A stretch of DNA of 64,000 nt. Origin: Flaviflexus ciconiae. GTDB lineage: Bacteria; Actinomycetota; Actinomycetes; Actinomycetales; Actinomycetaceae. A model generated the notes under the pieces. The model was given only the letters and a program-made list of their open reading frames with translations. It had not been told where the DNA came from and ran no database searches. Made by a program: the position numbers and the translations under genes. Positions within the stretch are counted from its first letter, which is position 1. Every line of letters begins with the position of its first letter. Shown piece by piece: positions 17,178-26,134 of the stretch. Location: positions 2,418,001-2,482,000 of the forward strand of contig NZ_CP034593.1 of assembly GCF_003971195.1 (NCBI RefSeq), written 5' to 3'.

Positions 17178-18224
17178 GTGACTGACCAGGCCACAACCCA
17201 GACGATGAAGGCAGTAGTTCTTCGCGAGCACGGCGAGGTCGATACCCTCACCTATGAGACTGACTACCCGAAGCCGGTTATCGAGCCCGGCAAGGTCATC
17301 ATCAAGGTCAAGGCAACTTCACTTAACTACCACGACATCTTCACCGTGCACGGCATGCCCGGGATTAAGATCCCCATGCCCGTCGTTCCTGGCCTGGATG
17401 TTGCTGGTGTTGTTGACGAGATCGGCGAGGGCGTTACCGGCGTGAATGTCGGTGACCGTGTCCTCGTTAACCCGCTCAACTCGGATTTCCACCTCATGGG
17501 TGAGGTTATGGACGGCGGACTTGCCGAGTTCTCGCTCGTTGAGGCCGGTCAGATCATTCCGCTTCCCGACAGTGTTTCCTTTGCCGAGGCCGCTGCCCTG
17601 CCCGTTGCTTACGGCACCGCTTACCGCATGATTGTAGGCAAGAACGCCGTCAAGGCAGGCGACAAGGTTCTTGTTCTCGGTGCTTCCGGCGGCGTGGGAA
17701 CCGCATCCGTTCTTCTCGCCAAGCAGCTCGGCGCCTACGTCGTTGCGGCGGTCGGCTCGGACGAAAAGGGTCAGAAGCTCCTCGAATACGGGGCGGATGA
17801 GTACTTCAACTACCGTGAGATCGGCATCGACAAGTGGACCCGCGAGAATGTTGGTAAGCCCTCGCGTAGCTCCACCGAGACCGGCTTCGACGTGGTCGTG
17901 AATAACACGGGTGGGGACACCTGGCACCCCACCCTCAAGTCCACCAAGCTCGGTGGCACGATTCTTGTCTGCGGTGCCACCGCTGGCTTCGACCCGAAGG
18001 AAGACCTCCGCTACATCTGGTCCTTCGAGCTGAAGGTGCAGGGTTCGAACGGTTTCGCCCGCGAAGACATTGAGGCTCTGGTCAACCTCGTGGCGACCGA
18101 GGACTTCCATCCCGTTGTCGACTCGATTGTTTCCCTGGAAGAGGCCGCTGGTGCTCTGGCTCGCCTCGAGGGCCGCGGTGTAACCGGCAAGGTCGTTATT
18201 GCACCGTGGGGTGATGAGAAGTGA
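17178..18224 (+). CDS. MDR-superfamily NAD(P)H-dependent oxidoreductase (quinone oxidoreductase/alcohol dehydrogenase-like)
   Basis: 348 residues. N-terminal GroES-like domain (LNYHDIFTVHG, PVVPGLDVAGVVDEIGEG) and Rossmann domain with GASGGVGTASV. The Cys/His residues that bind catalytic and structural zinc in classical alcohol dehydrogenases are missing, which points to the zinc-free quinone-reductase/enoyl-reductase branch. Likely reduces a carbonyl or double bond of the imported compound or its CoA derivative. GTG start with AGGAG seven bases upstream; its stop overlaps the next gene's GTG (GTGA), so the two are coupled. Confidence 0.85.
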   Translation: MTDQATTQTMKAVVLREHGEVDTLTYETDYPKPVIEPGKVIIKVKATSLNYHDIFTVHGMPGIKIPMPVVPGLDVAGVVDEIGEGVTGVNVGDRVLVNPLNSDFHLMGEVMDGGLAEFSLVEAGQIIPLPDSVSFAEAAALPVAYGTAYRMIVGKNAVKAGDKVLVLGASGGVGTASVLLAKQLGAYVVAAVGSDEKGQKLLEYGADEYFNYREIGIDKWTRENVGKPSRSSTETGFDVVVNNTGGDTWHPTLKSTKLGGTILVCGATAGFDPKEDLRYIWSFELKVQGSNGFAREDIEALVNLVATEDFHPVVDSIVSLEEAAGALARLEGRGVTGKVVIAPWGDEK

Positions 18225-20232
18225 CTCTCCCGTCGATCGCCACGATCCAGAAGGCTCTGGATAATGGCCCGTACAACCAGTGGCTGGGTGCAACTGTCAC
18301 CGAGTTTACGAAGGATTCGATCACCCTTGAGCTTGAGGGCCGTGTGGAGATGACGAACTCCCAGCGCGGCGAAGTTATCCACGGCGGCGTGATTTCTGCG
18401 CTTCTGGATGTTGCGGCCTGCTTCTCGGTTATTGGAACCGCGGGCGGTAGCGCTCCAACAATTGATCTAGCGACGCACTTCTTGCGCCCCGTCACCCCTG
18501 GCAAGATCATCGTGACTGGACGCCTCATCAAGCCCGGTCGTAGCATCGCAGTTGCTGAAGCGGAGCTTCGGAACGAAGGCGGCAAGGTCGCGGCAATCAC
18601 CCGTGGCACCTTTGCAACGTCTGCTGTCACACCGATCGAGGACGGTGATAGCGCCGAAGACGGCGCTGACTTGTCGGGCTCAACGATCGCCGGGCTTGAG
18701 TCCGGCAACATTGGTGATACCTTCAACCGCTCACGCGGCGACGAGATTGCATTCGTCCAGACCGGGGAGAACCCCGAGAAATCAGCTACACGAACTTCAT
18801 CGACAACGTTTGTGCGGTGCAGGCGCGGCTCGCGAACGAGGGAATCGGGAAGGGCGACCACGTTGCCCTGATCGGCCTGAACTCCATCGAATGGCTGGAA
18901 GCATTTTTCGGGATTATGAGGGCCGGTGCCGTCGCGGTGCCGATCTCCCACAAGTTCCCGGTCTCCGTCCTGCAGTACGTTCTGGAGAACTCCGAGTCGA
19001 AACTGGTCCTCGCGGATCGCGCGGATCGCTTACCGGAGGGAAATGCTGTTCCCTTCCGTCTCCTCGATTCCTTCGCCGCCGAGGCCGGTAAGAAAGAGGA
19101 ACTACCTGCCCCTGCTCCCGTCGATCCGGCGGATCCCGCGATGGTTCTCTATACCTCCGGCTCTACCGGCAAGCCGAAGGGTGTTGTGCGCTCCCACGGA
19201 TCCCACCTGTGGATCATGGAGCAGGGTGAGAAAGCCTCCGACGGTGCATTCCGATCGATCCTCGTTGCGGCGCCGCTCTACCACATGAACGGGTTAGCAA
19301 CGGTTCAGGGAGCCCTCGTGCACGGTGACCGCATTGTTCTTCAGCCGCAGTTTGATGCTCGCGGATTCCTGCAGGCAATCGCCGATCACGGCGTCACGAA
19401 GCTGACCGGCGTGCCCCCGATGATGGCACTCGCGCTACGAGAAAAGGACCTGATTCGGTCCCTTGACCTGTCCTCGTTAACCGAGAACTTCTTCGGATCA
19501 GCCCCGCTGACCGATGAGCTCATTGCGGACATTGAGGCGGCATTCCCGAACGCAAAGCTAGCGATTTCGTACGGCACGACGGAGTCGGGCCCGGTTGCCT
19601 TTTCTCCCCATCCCGACGGTCGGCCCACCCCGAAGAACTCGGTGGGCGTTGCCCACCCCGCAGTGCGCGTGCGGCTCCTCGACGCGGACGGTAGCGTTCT
19701 GGTGGATGAAGGTATGGGAGGAAAGGGCCCTGCTGGCCCTGCGATCGGTAATCTTGCCGTTGGTTCTCCCGCCGAGCTGAGTCTCTACCTGAACCGACCG
19801 GACCTTGCTCGTCCGATTGATACTGACGGCTTCTACCGCTCGGGTGATCTGTTCCGCAGGGACGAGGACGGCTTCTACTACTTCACGGGACGGGTTGATG
19901 ACATGTTTGTCTCCGGCGGCGAGAACGTTCATCCCGCTGCCGTTGAGGCTGCTCTCGTTGAACATCCCGGTGTTCGTGAAGCTGCAGTGGTGCCGGTCGC
20001 TGATGAGATGAAGGGTGCCAAGCCCGTCGCGTTTGTTGTCCGACAAGATGGCACCGGGACGACCGAAGAGGAGCTTAAGGCGTGGGTGCTGGACCGCATG
20101 GAACCCTACGCTCACCCCCGCCGAGTTTTCTTCACCGACTCGTTCCCGCTCTCGGGGACGAACAAGGTGGACAAGAACGCGCTTGCGGCGCGTGCCGCGG
20201 AGCTCACCGGTGATCAAGGAGCTGATTCGTGA
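18221..20232 (+). CDS. Fused PaaI-type thioesterase and AMP-forming acyl-CoA ligase, interrupted by one-base frameshift
   Basis: Corrected length about 670 residues. Residues 1-135 are a hotdog thioesterase (RGEVIHGGVISALLDVAA, the PaaI/HGG signature; DLATHFLRPV). After an acidic linker with no in-frame stop or obvious start, an ANL-family ligase follows: YTSGSTGKPKG (P-loop), SYGTTESG, GDLFRRDEDGFYYFTGRVDD and SGTNKVDKNAL with the catalytic Lys. The frame breaks at CCCC 18772-18775; one extra C gives GENPREISYTNF and restores it. The ligase would activate a carboxylate with ATP and CoA; the thioesterase could release CoA from stalled products. Coupled at both ends to its neighbours. Two separate genes with a hidden second error cannot be excluded. 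Confidence 0.75.
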
Positions 20233-21017
20233 AGCTTGACTATCGTCGCAGGTCGGTGAGGGTCGGGCTTCCGATCATCACCGCTCTGCTCCTTCTGCTC
20301 CTGTGGGAGCTTGCAGCCATATTGGACTACATTCCGACGAGGTTCGCGGCTTCCCCAACGCAGATCATCTCCCAACTCGCCGATATGGTCTTCTCGTCGG
20401 GCGTGTGGCAATCGATCGGCGCCACGCTGTACGCGTGGGGCCAGGCCCTTCTCATCGGAATCATCATCGGCACGACCGTGGGTATTCTTGTCGGATCGTC
20501 GCGGTATATGGCGGCTTTCTTTGGGCCCATCATCGAGTTCCTGAAGCCCATTCCGTCGATCGCCATGATCCCACTTGTTATCTTGACGATGGGATCGGGG
20601 AAGCAGTCCGAGGTGTTCCTTGCCGGCTATGCCGCGGTGTTTCAGATGGTGATGGCGGGAATCTCCGCCGTGCGCATGGTGGATCCGCTGGCCCGGGATA
20701 CTGCTTCTGCCTATTCGATCGGGTTCTGGAGCCGCCTGCGCTACCTGATTATTCCGTCGATGCTTCCGCAACTCATGACCGGTATTAGGATTACCTCCAA
20801 CACTGCCCTGATTTTCTGCATTACCGCAGAACTCATTGTCGGTATGGAGGGGCTGGGTAACTCCATCGGCAAGGCAGGCGCTGCTGGCAACATGCCGGTC
20901 ATGTACGCCTATATAGTCGTTGTCGGCATCGTCGGTGTCAGTCTTAACTCGCTTCTTCTTGCCGTCCAGCGCAGGCTGCTGTCCTGGCACGAGTCCTACC
21001 GGAACGAGGCCCACTGA
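20229..21017 (+). CDS. ABC transporter permease, nitrate/sulfonate/taurine (TauC/SsuC) type
   Basis: 262 residues with about six membrane helices. The EAA loop region DPLARDTASAYSIGFWSRLRYLIIPSMLPQL is typical of this BPD_transp_1 family (the position of the cytoplasmic coupling helix). Starts with a GTG overlapping the ligase stop and ends overlapping the start of a second permease. With 21017-21786 it forms a heterodimeric channel, which is unusual since many TauC-type systems use one permease as a homodimer. Confidence 0.88.
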   Translation: MKLDYRRRSVRVGLPIITALLLLLLWELAAILDYIPTRFAASPTQIISQLADMVFSSGVWQSIGATLYAWGQALLIGIIIGTTVGILVGSSRYMAAFFGPIIEFLKPIPSIAMIPLVILTMGSGKQSEVFLAGYAAVFQMVMAGISAVRMVDPLARDTASAYSIGFWSRLRYLIIPSMLPQLMTGIRITSNTALIFCITAELIVGMEGLGNSIGKAGAAGNMPVMYAYIVVVGIVGVSLNSLLLAVQRRLLSWHESYRNEAH

Positions 21018-21786
21018 TGAGAAAGCCGTTCCTTTTCTTCCTTTCCCTCCTCGGCCCCGCAATCGCTATTGCGATCTGGTGGATCACGTCGAGTAATTCG
21101 GGAGAGATCTACTACCCGCCGCTTCCCGACATTCTTGAGTCGGTCTGGAACTATTGGATCGTGGGGAGGGCAGGACCGACCTGCTGTCCAGCCTGTCGAA
21201 CCTTGGTGTTGGTCTCGGCATTGGCATTGTTGTCGGAATCCTCCTCGGCCTCGTCATCGGCCAGATCCCCTTCGTCCGGTACGGACTCACCCCGACCCTG
21301 GAGTTCATCAGGGCCATCCCGGCCACGGCCCTTCTGCCGTTCGCGATCGTTATCTTTGGTCTGGGCGACGAGATGAAGATCTTCATCATTGCGCTTGGCA
21401 CGATGTTCCCGATCCTCCTCAACGTCATCGACGGTGTCCGTGGCATTCCGCGCGAATCGCATGATACTGCGCGAAGCTTTGGGATTACGGGATGGACGAA
21501 GCAGTGGCGGGTTGTCATTCCTGCCGTTATGCCAAGGGCCGTCGCCGGCATCACCATCGCTATCCCACTGTCCCTGATCCTCGTCGTCACGAGCGAAATG
21601 AGGGGATCAGCCGAGGGTATTGGAGCATTCCTCATTACGGCGCAGAACTCCTTCAACCAGACGGCCGTCTGGGGAGTCATCATTCTCCTGGGGCTTCTTG
21701 GCGTCATCCTCACCACCATCTTCAACATCATTGAACGCCGGCTCCTAGCCTGGGACCGCGGGCTGCACGGAAGGGACCTCTCATGA
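21017..21786 (+). CDS. Second ABC transporter permease of the importer, interrupted by one-base frameshift
   Basis: Corrected length about 256 residues, six helices. Begins MRKPFLFFLSLLGPAIA; the EAA-type loop is GIPRESHDTARSFGITGWTKQW. The frame breaks after NYWIVG; one more G in GGGG 21163-21166 gives WIVGEGRTDLLSSLSNLG and restores it. Same family as the preceding permease but clearly diverged, so the importer has two different membrane subunits. Start overlaps the first permease's stop; end overlaps the ATPase start. Confidence 0.85.
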
Positions 21787-22607
21787 CGAACAACGTCAGG
21801 CTCCGGATCGACGACATCCATAAAACCTATCCGCCGCGGAAGAGGCGTGACCCGGGAACCGAGGTTCTCAAGGGGATCAGCTTGGACGTATACGACCAGG
21901 AGTTCCTCACGATCGTCGGCCCCTCCGGCGCAGGTAAGACCACGCTCCTGCGTATCCTTGCCGGGCTCCTTGAGCCCACCTCCGGCCATATTCTCCTGGA
22001 CGGCAAGGAAATCGACGGCCCACCGCGCGAAATTGCTCTGGTTTTCCAGGACTATTCCCGCTCGCTGTACCCGTGGATGAGTGTGGAGAAGAATATTGGC
22101 CTGCCGCTGAAGGCGCACGGCGTCGACTCTGCCGAAATTGCGGGCCGCGTCGAATCCTGCCTGAAGAGCGTTGGCCTAGAAGGCGTTGGCGAGAAATACC
22201 CGTGGCAGCTGTCCGGTGGCATGCAGCAGCGCGTCGCCATCGCCCGCGCCATCGCTTACCGTCCCGAGGTCATGGTCCTCGACGAACCCTTCGCTTCCGT
22301 CGACGCACAGACCCGCAACGACCTTGAAGACCTGCTTTTGCAGGTCAAGGAAGAAATGAACTCCACGTTCGTTTTCGTTACCCACGACGTGGACGAATCG
22401 GTCTACCTGTCCGACCGCGTCGCCATCCTGTCGAAGACTCCCTCCCGGATTGAGCGAGTCATCGACATTAATCTCCCGAAGGAGCGCAACCAGCTGGAAA
22501 CCCGGGCACTGCCCCAATTCTCCGAGCTCCGCGCAGAGATCTTCGGAACCATCCGCAACCTTGTCGTGCCAACCAATTCTGGCCAGGCGCCCGAGTACAC
22601 GATCTGA
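21783..22607 (+). CDS. ABC transporter ATP-binding protein, nitrate/sulfonate (TauB/SsuB) type
   Basis: 274 residues. Walker A GPSGAGKTT, Q-loop VFQD, signature LSGGMQQR, Walker B VMVLDEPFASVD and the switch His in FVTHDVDES are all intact. Powers the importer formed with the two permeases and the lipoprotein encoded downstream. The ATGA overlap with the second permease shows translational coupling. Confidence 0.93.
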   Translation: MTNNVRLRIDDIHKTYPPRKRRDPGTEVLKGISLDVYDQEFLTIVGPSGAGKTTLLRILAGLLEPTSGHILLDGKEIDGPPREIALVFQDYSRSLYPWMSVEKNIGLPLKAHGVDSAEIAGRVESCLKSVGLEGVGEKYPWQLSGGMQQRVAIARAIAYRPEVMVLDEPFASVDAQTRNDLEDLLLQVKEEMNSTFVFVTHDVDESVYLSDRVAILSKTPSRIERVIDINLPKERNQLETRALPQFSELRAEIFGTIRNLVVPTNSGQAPEYTI

Positions 22608-22622
22608 TAGCTAAGGAACACT

Positions 22623-23594
22623 ATGAAGAAGTTTGGAAAGTTCGCAGCCCTCGCCCTCTCGGGCCTCATGGCGCTCGCGGCCTGCGGCTCCGACGAGGGG
22701 CTTGAGGAGTCGGAGGACGGCCTGACGAAGCTCACCGTCTACCACATCACGACCCTCGATTCGACGCCCCTCTACCTTGGTATTGAGGAGGGCTTTTTCG
22801 AAGAGGAGGGCCTGGACGTTGAGGTGAAGATTGCCGAGTCTGGCTCCGCCATCATCCCGTCCGTTGTTAACGGTGAAAGCCCGATCGGCTACGCCAACGT
22901 CGTCTCCGACCTCGCGGCAATCGACCAGGGCCTCGACATTCGTTTCGTCTCCAACTGCTGCGGCGTTGGCGCCATTGATGAAGAAAGCACCTCCAGCGTT
23001 TTTGTCCTCGAAGACTCTGACATTCAGGGCCCCGAGGACCTTGCCGATACGACCATCGCCGTGAACTCCACGAAGAACCTTGGTGACGTCACCATCCCCG
23101 TTGCACTCGAGAACCAGGGAATTGACCCTTCCGGCATCGAGTACATTCCGATGAACTTCTCCGACATGTCGGCCGCTCTTGAGCGTGGCGACGTCGACGC
23201 CATCTGGATGGTTGAGCCCTTCCAGACCATTGCCCGCGACAACGGCTACCGTGCCGTCCTCTCGAACTTTGCTGAGGCCTACCCCGACTCGACCCTCGGC
23301 TACTACGTCACCTCGGCTGACTTCGCCGAAGAGAACCCGGAGATCGTCGCATCCTTCCAGCGTGCCCTGGACCGTTCGAACGAGTTCGCAACCGAGAACC
23401 ACGACAGGCTCCGCGAGCTTGCCGTATCCGAGATCGGACTGACCGAAGACGTCGCCTCCCGCGTCTCCTTCGCTACGTTCGTGCCCGGCCTCGACACCGA
23501 ATCCATCGAGACCTACGGCGAGGCCGCTGTCGAATTCGGCATCATCGACGAAGAGCCCGACTACGACTCCCTCGTCATCCTCCCGCAGGAGTGA
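22623..23594 (+). CDS. Substrate-binding lipoprotein, NMT1/Thi5-like (nitrate/sulfonate/aromatic acid type)
   Basis: 323 residues. Type II signal peptide with lipobox LAAC (Cys21). The NMT1-type fold begins TVYHITTLDSTPLYLGIEEGFFEEEGLDVEV, a pattern shared by binding proteins for sulfonates, thiamine precursors and aromatic acids. Unusual CC pair in VSNCCGVGAI in the likely ligand-pocket region. The specificity cannot be read from sequence; the adjacent ligase suggests a carboxylate. RBS AAGGAACACT is just upstream, 15 bases after the ATPase gene, so it is last in the operon. Confidence 0.88.
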   Translation: MKKFGKFAALALSGLMALAACGSDEGLEESEDGLTKLTVYHITTLDSTPLYLGIEEGFFEEEGLDVEVKIAESGSAIIPSVVNGESPIGYANVVSDLAAIDQGLDIRFVSNCCGVGAIDEESTSSVFVLEDSDIQGPEDLADTTIAVNSTKNLGDVTIPVALENQGIDPSGIEYIPMNFSDMSAALERGDVDAIWMVEPFQTIARDNGYRAVLSNFAEAYPDSTLGYYVTSADFAEENPEIVASFQRALDRSNEFATENHDRLRELAVSEIGLTEDVASRVSFATFVPGLDTESIETYGEAAVEFGIIDEEPDYDSLVILPQE

Positions 23595-23597
23595 CGG

Positions 23598-24293
23598 CTA
23601 GCGGCTCGTCGGCGTCACGGTGAGTTGCTCAATAACTGAATCAGGCGGTGCCTCAAGCACCATCCGGATCGCCCAGGCGACCGATGTGGGGGACATGGCG
23701 GTAGACGGATCGAAGACACGATCCTGCTTCTCCGCCATGTCCCTTTGCATGTCCGTATCAATTCGCCCTGGCGTTACCGTGCTGACCCGCAGCCCCTTCT
23801 CCTCAACGCGTAACACCGAGGCCGCCTTCTCCAGGGCGGCCTTTGACGTCGAATAGGGAAGCCAACCAGGGAAGTCGAGAGTAGCTGCCGTGGATCCCAC
23901 GTAGATGACGTGGCCCGAAGCGTTCCTCAGGCAGGGCAGGAGCTCGCGCGTGAGGAGAATAGGGGAGAGAACATTGGTCGAATAAACGTCGCGCAGGAAC
24001 CCATCGGTCACATCCTCCAGCGGTGCTGCCCCTTCAATTCCCGCACACGATACAAAGCCATCGAGACCCGGGCCAGTCAATGCGTCACGCACCGCGGGCC
24101 CAACACGTGCGGCTACACCTTCGGGATCGGCGAGATCCCCAAGAATAACCGTGGCAGTAGGGTAGCGTTCTTGGAGTGCCTGAGCACTGGCCTCGCTTCG
24201 AGCAAGCAGAATGAGGTTCCATGTTGCAGAAAGCTGGTCAGCGAGCGCCGCACCAACCCCGCGCCCGGCACCGGTAAGGAAAAGAGTCTTCAT
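23598..24293 (-). CDS. Short-chain dehydrogenase/reductase
   Basis: 231 residues. Cofactor motif TGAGRGVGAAL near the N-terminus, SCAG, catalytic Ser in YVGSTAA, and YSTSK with Tyr and Lys. A classical SDR that oxidises or reduces an alcohol/carbonyl with NAD(P). It converges on the import cluster with only three bases between stops; its relation to the cluster is uncertain. ATG start; no clear partner downstream. Confidence 0.88.
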   Translation of the reverse strand: MKTLFLTGAGRGVGAALADQLSATWNLILLARSEASAQALQERYPTATVILGDLADPEGVAARVGPAVRDALTGPGLDGFVSCAGIEGAAPLEDVTDGFLRDVYSTNVLSPILLTRELLPCLRNASGHVIYVGSTAATLDFPGWLPYSTSKAALEKAASVLRVEEKGLRVSTVTPGRIDTDMQRDMAEKQDRVFDPSTAMSPTSVAWAIRMVLEAPPDSVIEQLTVTPTSR

Positions 24294-24484
24294 AGACCAA
24301 GTATGTGGTGCCCCAACTCAACGTCCAAGGTGAAAAGTGAATGCACGGGGTGGAGAGAGAAGACTGAAGCCAACAAAATCGTTCCGGGTATGCGGCAAAC
24401 TCTGGTCGCGATCTTCGACAACTCGTTTGTGCAGGACCATCCGCGTTAACGAGTGCCGGTGCTCACCGTGTGGCGCCCGGCTTT

Positions 24485-24511
24485 TTGCCTGGGCGGGAAC
24501 TGCGCTAGACT
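24485..24511 (+). promoter_or_regulatory. Promoter of the SRP RNA gene
   Basis: TTGCCT (24485-24490) and TAGACT (24506-24511), 15 bp apart, with the predicted start about eight bases later matching the beginning of the SRP RNA hairpin. Confidence 0.45.
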
Positions 24512-24518
24512 GGATGAC

Positions 24519-24604
24519 GGCTCCCCACGTGACGTTATCTCGTATACCGCCCAGGGTCGGAAGGCAGCAAGGCAATGCGGGCTCTAGCGGGTGCGTGGGG
24601 AGTC
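24519..24604 (+). ncRNA. ffs: Signal recognition particle RNA (4.5S type)
   Basis: The terminal stem GCTCCCCACG (24520-24529) pairs with CGTGGGGAGT (24594-24603), and the apical region carries the GTCGGAAGGCAGCAAGGC core that Ffh recognises (asymmetric loop and GGAA tetraloop). Small bacterial SRP RNA without an Alu domain; directs membrane proteins to the translocon. Location before dnaX is common in actinobacteria. A short T-rich run follows. Ends are approximate by a few bases. Confidence 0.88.
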
Positions 24605-24692
24605 CTTTATTCTCCTCGTGCTACTTTCGTGGCGACTTTATCGCCCCAATTCGCGATTCAACCCGTTTTCTTGATTTCGAAATTGTTACTTA

Positions 24693-24708
24693 AAAGTGAT
24701 ATCACTTT
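24693..24708. promoter_or_regulatory. Perfect 16-bp palindrome, operator 1 upstream of SPFH gene
   Basis: AAAGTGATATCACTTT is exactly self-complementary, about 88 bases before the SPFH start. Core TGATATCA recurs at 24728. Confidence 0.65.
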
Positions 24709-24726
24709 AACCCGCTCTCTGGTAAT

Positions 24727-24736
24727 CTGATATCAC
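24727..24736. promoter_or_regulatory. Second TGATATCA site, operator 2 upstream of SPFH gene
   Basis: CTGATATCAC followed by ATTAA, matching operator 1 (GTGATATCAC followed by TTTAA). The cores are 31 bp apart (about three helical turns), so two dimers could bind the same face. Confidence 0.6.
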
Positions 24737-24795
24737 ATTAAGAGCGTGGTGGATTGGTTGACGGCTTGTCTGCTTGAACAAGAAGGGATGGGGCG

Positions 24796-25746
24796 ATGGA
24801 GACCCAAGAAACTCAGAATGTTGATGTGAGCGAAAGGCCGGTTGGTCACGACGGGGCGCAGGTCGAGATTTCGGAGAAGCCATCCTGGACGGCAGGCGCT
24901 GGCCCCGCGGCAATAGTTATCGTCCTCATCATTCTTTCTCTCGGTGGATCAATCGGAGCATTCATCGTTGGTGGGCTGGGAACTGCAACGGCCCTCATGA
25001 TTACTCTCGGGGTTGTTCTCACGATCGTCTGGCTTGTGCTTATGACGATGCCTCGGGTTATTAGCCCGGGACATACCCAGGTTGTGCAGTTCTTTGGTCG
25101 CTATCTTGGTACCAACCGCCGGACGGGTCTCTCGCTCGTCCCGCCTTTTACGGTGACCAAGAAGGTGACCGTGCGTGTCCGCAACTTTGAGACAGAGACT
25201 ATCAAGGTGAACGACGCGAACGGCAACCCGGTCAATATCGGTGCCATTATCGTGTGGCAGGTTGCCGACACAGCAAAGGCCACCTTTGCCGTGGAAGATG
25301 TCGATGAATTCATTACCTCTCAGGCCGAGTCGGCTCTTCGGCACGTGGCAACCTCTCATCCGTACGATGGGGGAACACAGCATAACCCCTCGCTGTCGGG
25401 ATCGACCGAACTGGTTTCCACCGAGCTTGCCAACGAAGTGGCTGCCCGCGTTCACGTCGCAGGCGTAGAGATCCTCGAGGCGCGCATCGGCTCCCTGTCC
25501 TACGCTCCCGAGATCGCTCAGGCCATGTTGCAGCGTCAGCAGGCAGGCGCGATTGTTGACGCGCGGGAAACGATCGTGGACGGTGCGGTCACCATGGTGG
25601 AAAGCGCTCTCGACCAGCTCGAAGAGAAGGACATCGTGCACCTCGATCCGGAGCGCAGGGCCGCGATGGTCTCCAACCTCCTTGTCGTTCTCTGCTCGGA
25701 CACGAACGTTCAGCCGATGATCAACACGGGCAGCCTCTACACGTAA
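24796..25746 (+). CDS. SPFH/band-7 (stomatin/prohibitin-like) membrane protein
   Basis: 316 residues. Two membrane helices near the N-terminus (about 33-55 and 58-80), then an SPFH domain: [50 protein letters not shown] and [17 protein letters not shown], ending with a short coiled-coil [17 protein letters not shown]. Such proteins form large membrane rings that organise lipid domains or protect the membrane. ATG with AGAAGGGATGGGG upstream. Pairs with the adjacent ribbon-helix-helix gene (3 bases between), and lies behind the twin palindromes. Confidence 0.9.
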   Translation: METQETQNVDVSERPVGHDGAQVEISEKPSWTAGAGPAAIVIVLIILSLGGSIGAFIVGGLGTATALMITLGVVLTIVWLVLMTMPRVISPGHTQVVQFFGRYLGTNRRTGLSLVPPFTVTKKVTVRVRNFETETIKVNDANGNPVNIGAIIVWQVADTAKATFAVEDVDEFITSQAESALRHVATSHPYDGGTQHNPSLSGSTELVSTELANEVAARVHVAGVEILEARIGSLSYAPEIAQAMLQRQQAGAIVDARETIVDGAVTMVESALDQLEEKDIVHLDPERRAAMVSNLLVVLCSDTNVQPMINTGSLYT

Positions 25747-25749
25747 GAC

Positions 25750-25953
25750 ATGGAACGCAAGAACGTCGCGCTGCGGATCGATCCTGCAGTTTACGAGGCG
25801 ATTGCTAAGTGGGCGCGGGACGAGACGCGTAGCGCAAATGCTCAGATCGAAGTCATGCTTCGTGACAGCCTGAGGCGAGCCGGGAGACTGCCGAAGGATG
25901 TGGGGCAGATCCCCAAGCGTGGGCGGCCACCGCTTGCGTCACAAGACGAGTAA
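25750..25953 (+). CDS. Small ribbon-helix-helix (Arc-like) DNA-binding protein
   Basis: 67 residues: NVALRIDPAVYEAIAKWARDETRSANAQIEVMLRDSLRRAG matches the RHH fold (beta strand NVALRID, helices A and B with SANAQIE), with a basic proline-rich tail. RHH dimers bind short palindromes. Located three bases after the SPFH gene; plausibly an autoregulator acting at the TGATATCA sites upstream, though this is inference. Such SPFH-RHH pairs recur in actinobacteria. Confidence 0.85.
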   Translation: MERKNVALRIDPAVYEAIAKWARDETRSANAQIEVMLRDSLRRAGRLPKDVGQIPKRGRPPLASQDE

Positions 25954-26122
25954 GGGAAACTTCCCTCCCATGAGCAGAAATTGAGGCTCCGCGGCACTGC
26001 CGCGGGGCCTTCTGCAATGTCACGCACAGATTTCCGTAGCGACCTTGGCCTCGTTAGCGTTCTTGCTGGGCAGTGTGTCGGGGTGCAACTCCGGCCGTTC
26101 GATATCTGCCGGTCCAGGGAAC

Positions 26123-26128
26123 TAGACT
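26123..26128 (+). promoter_or_regulatory. -10 element placing dnaX as leaderless
   Basis: TAGACT ends six bases before the dnaX GTG, so the transcript would begin at the start codon. There is no Shine-Dalgarno in the intervening CCC-rich bases. Confidence 0.5.
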
Positions 26129-26134
26129 GGGCCC

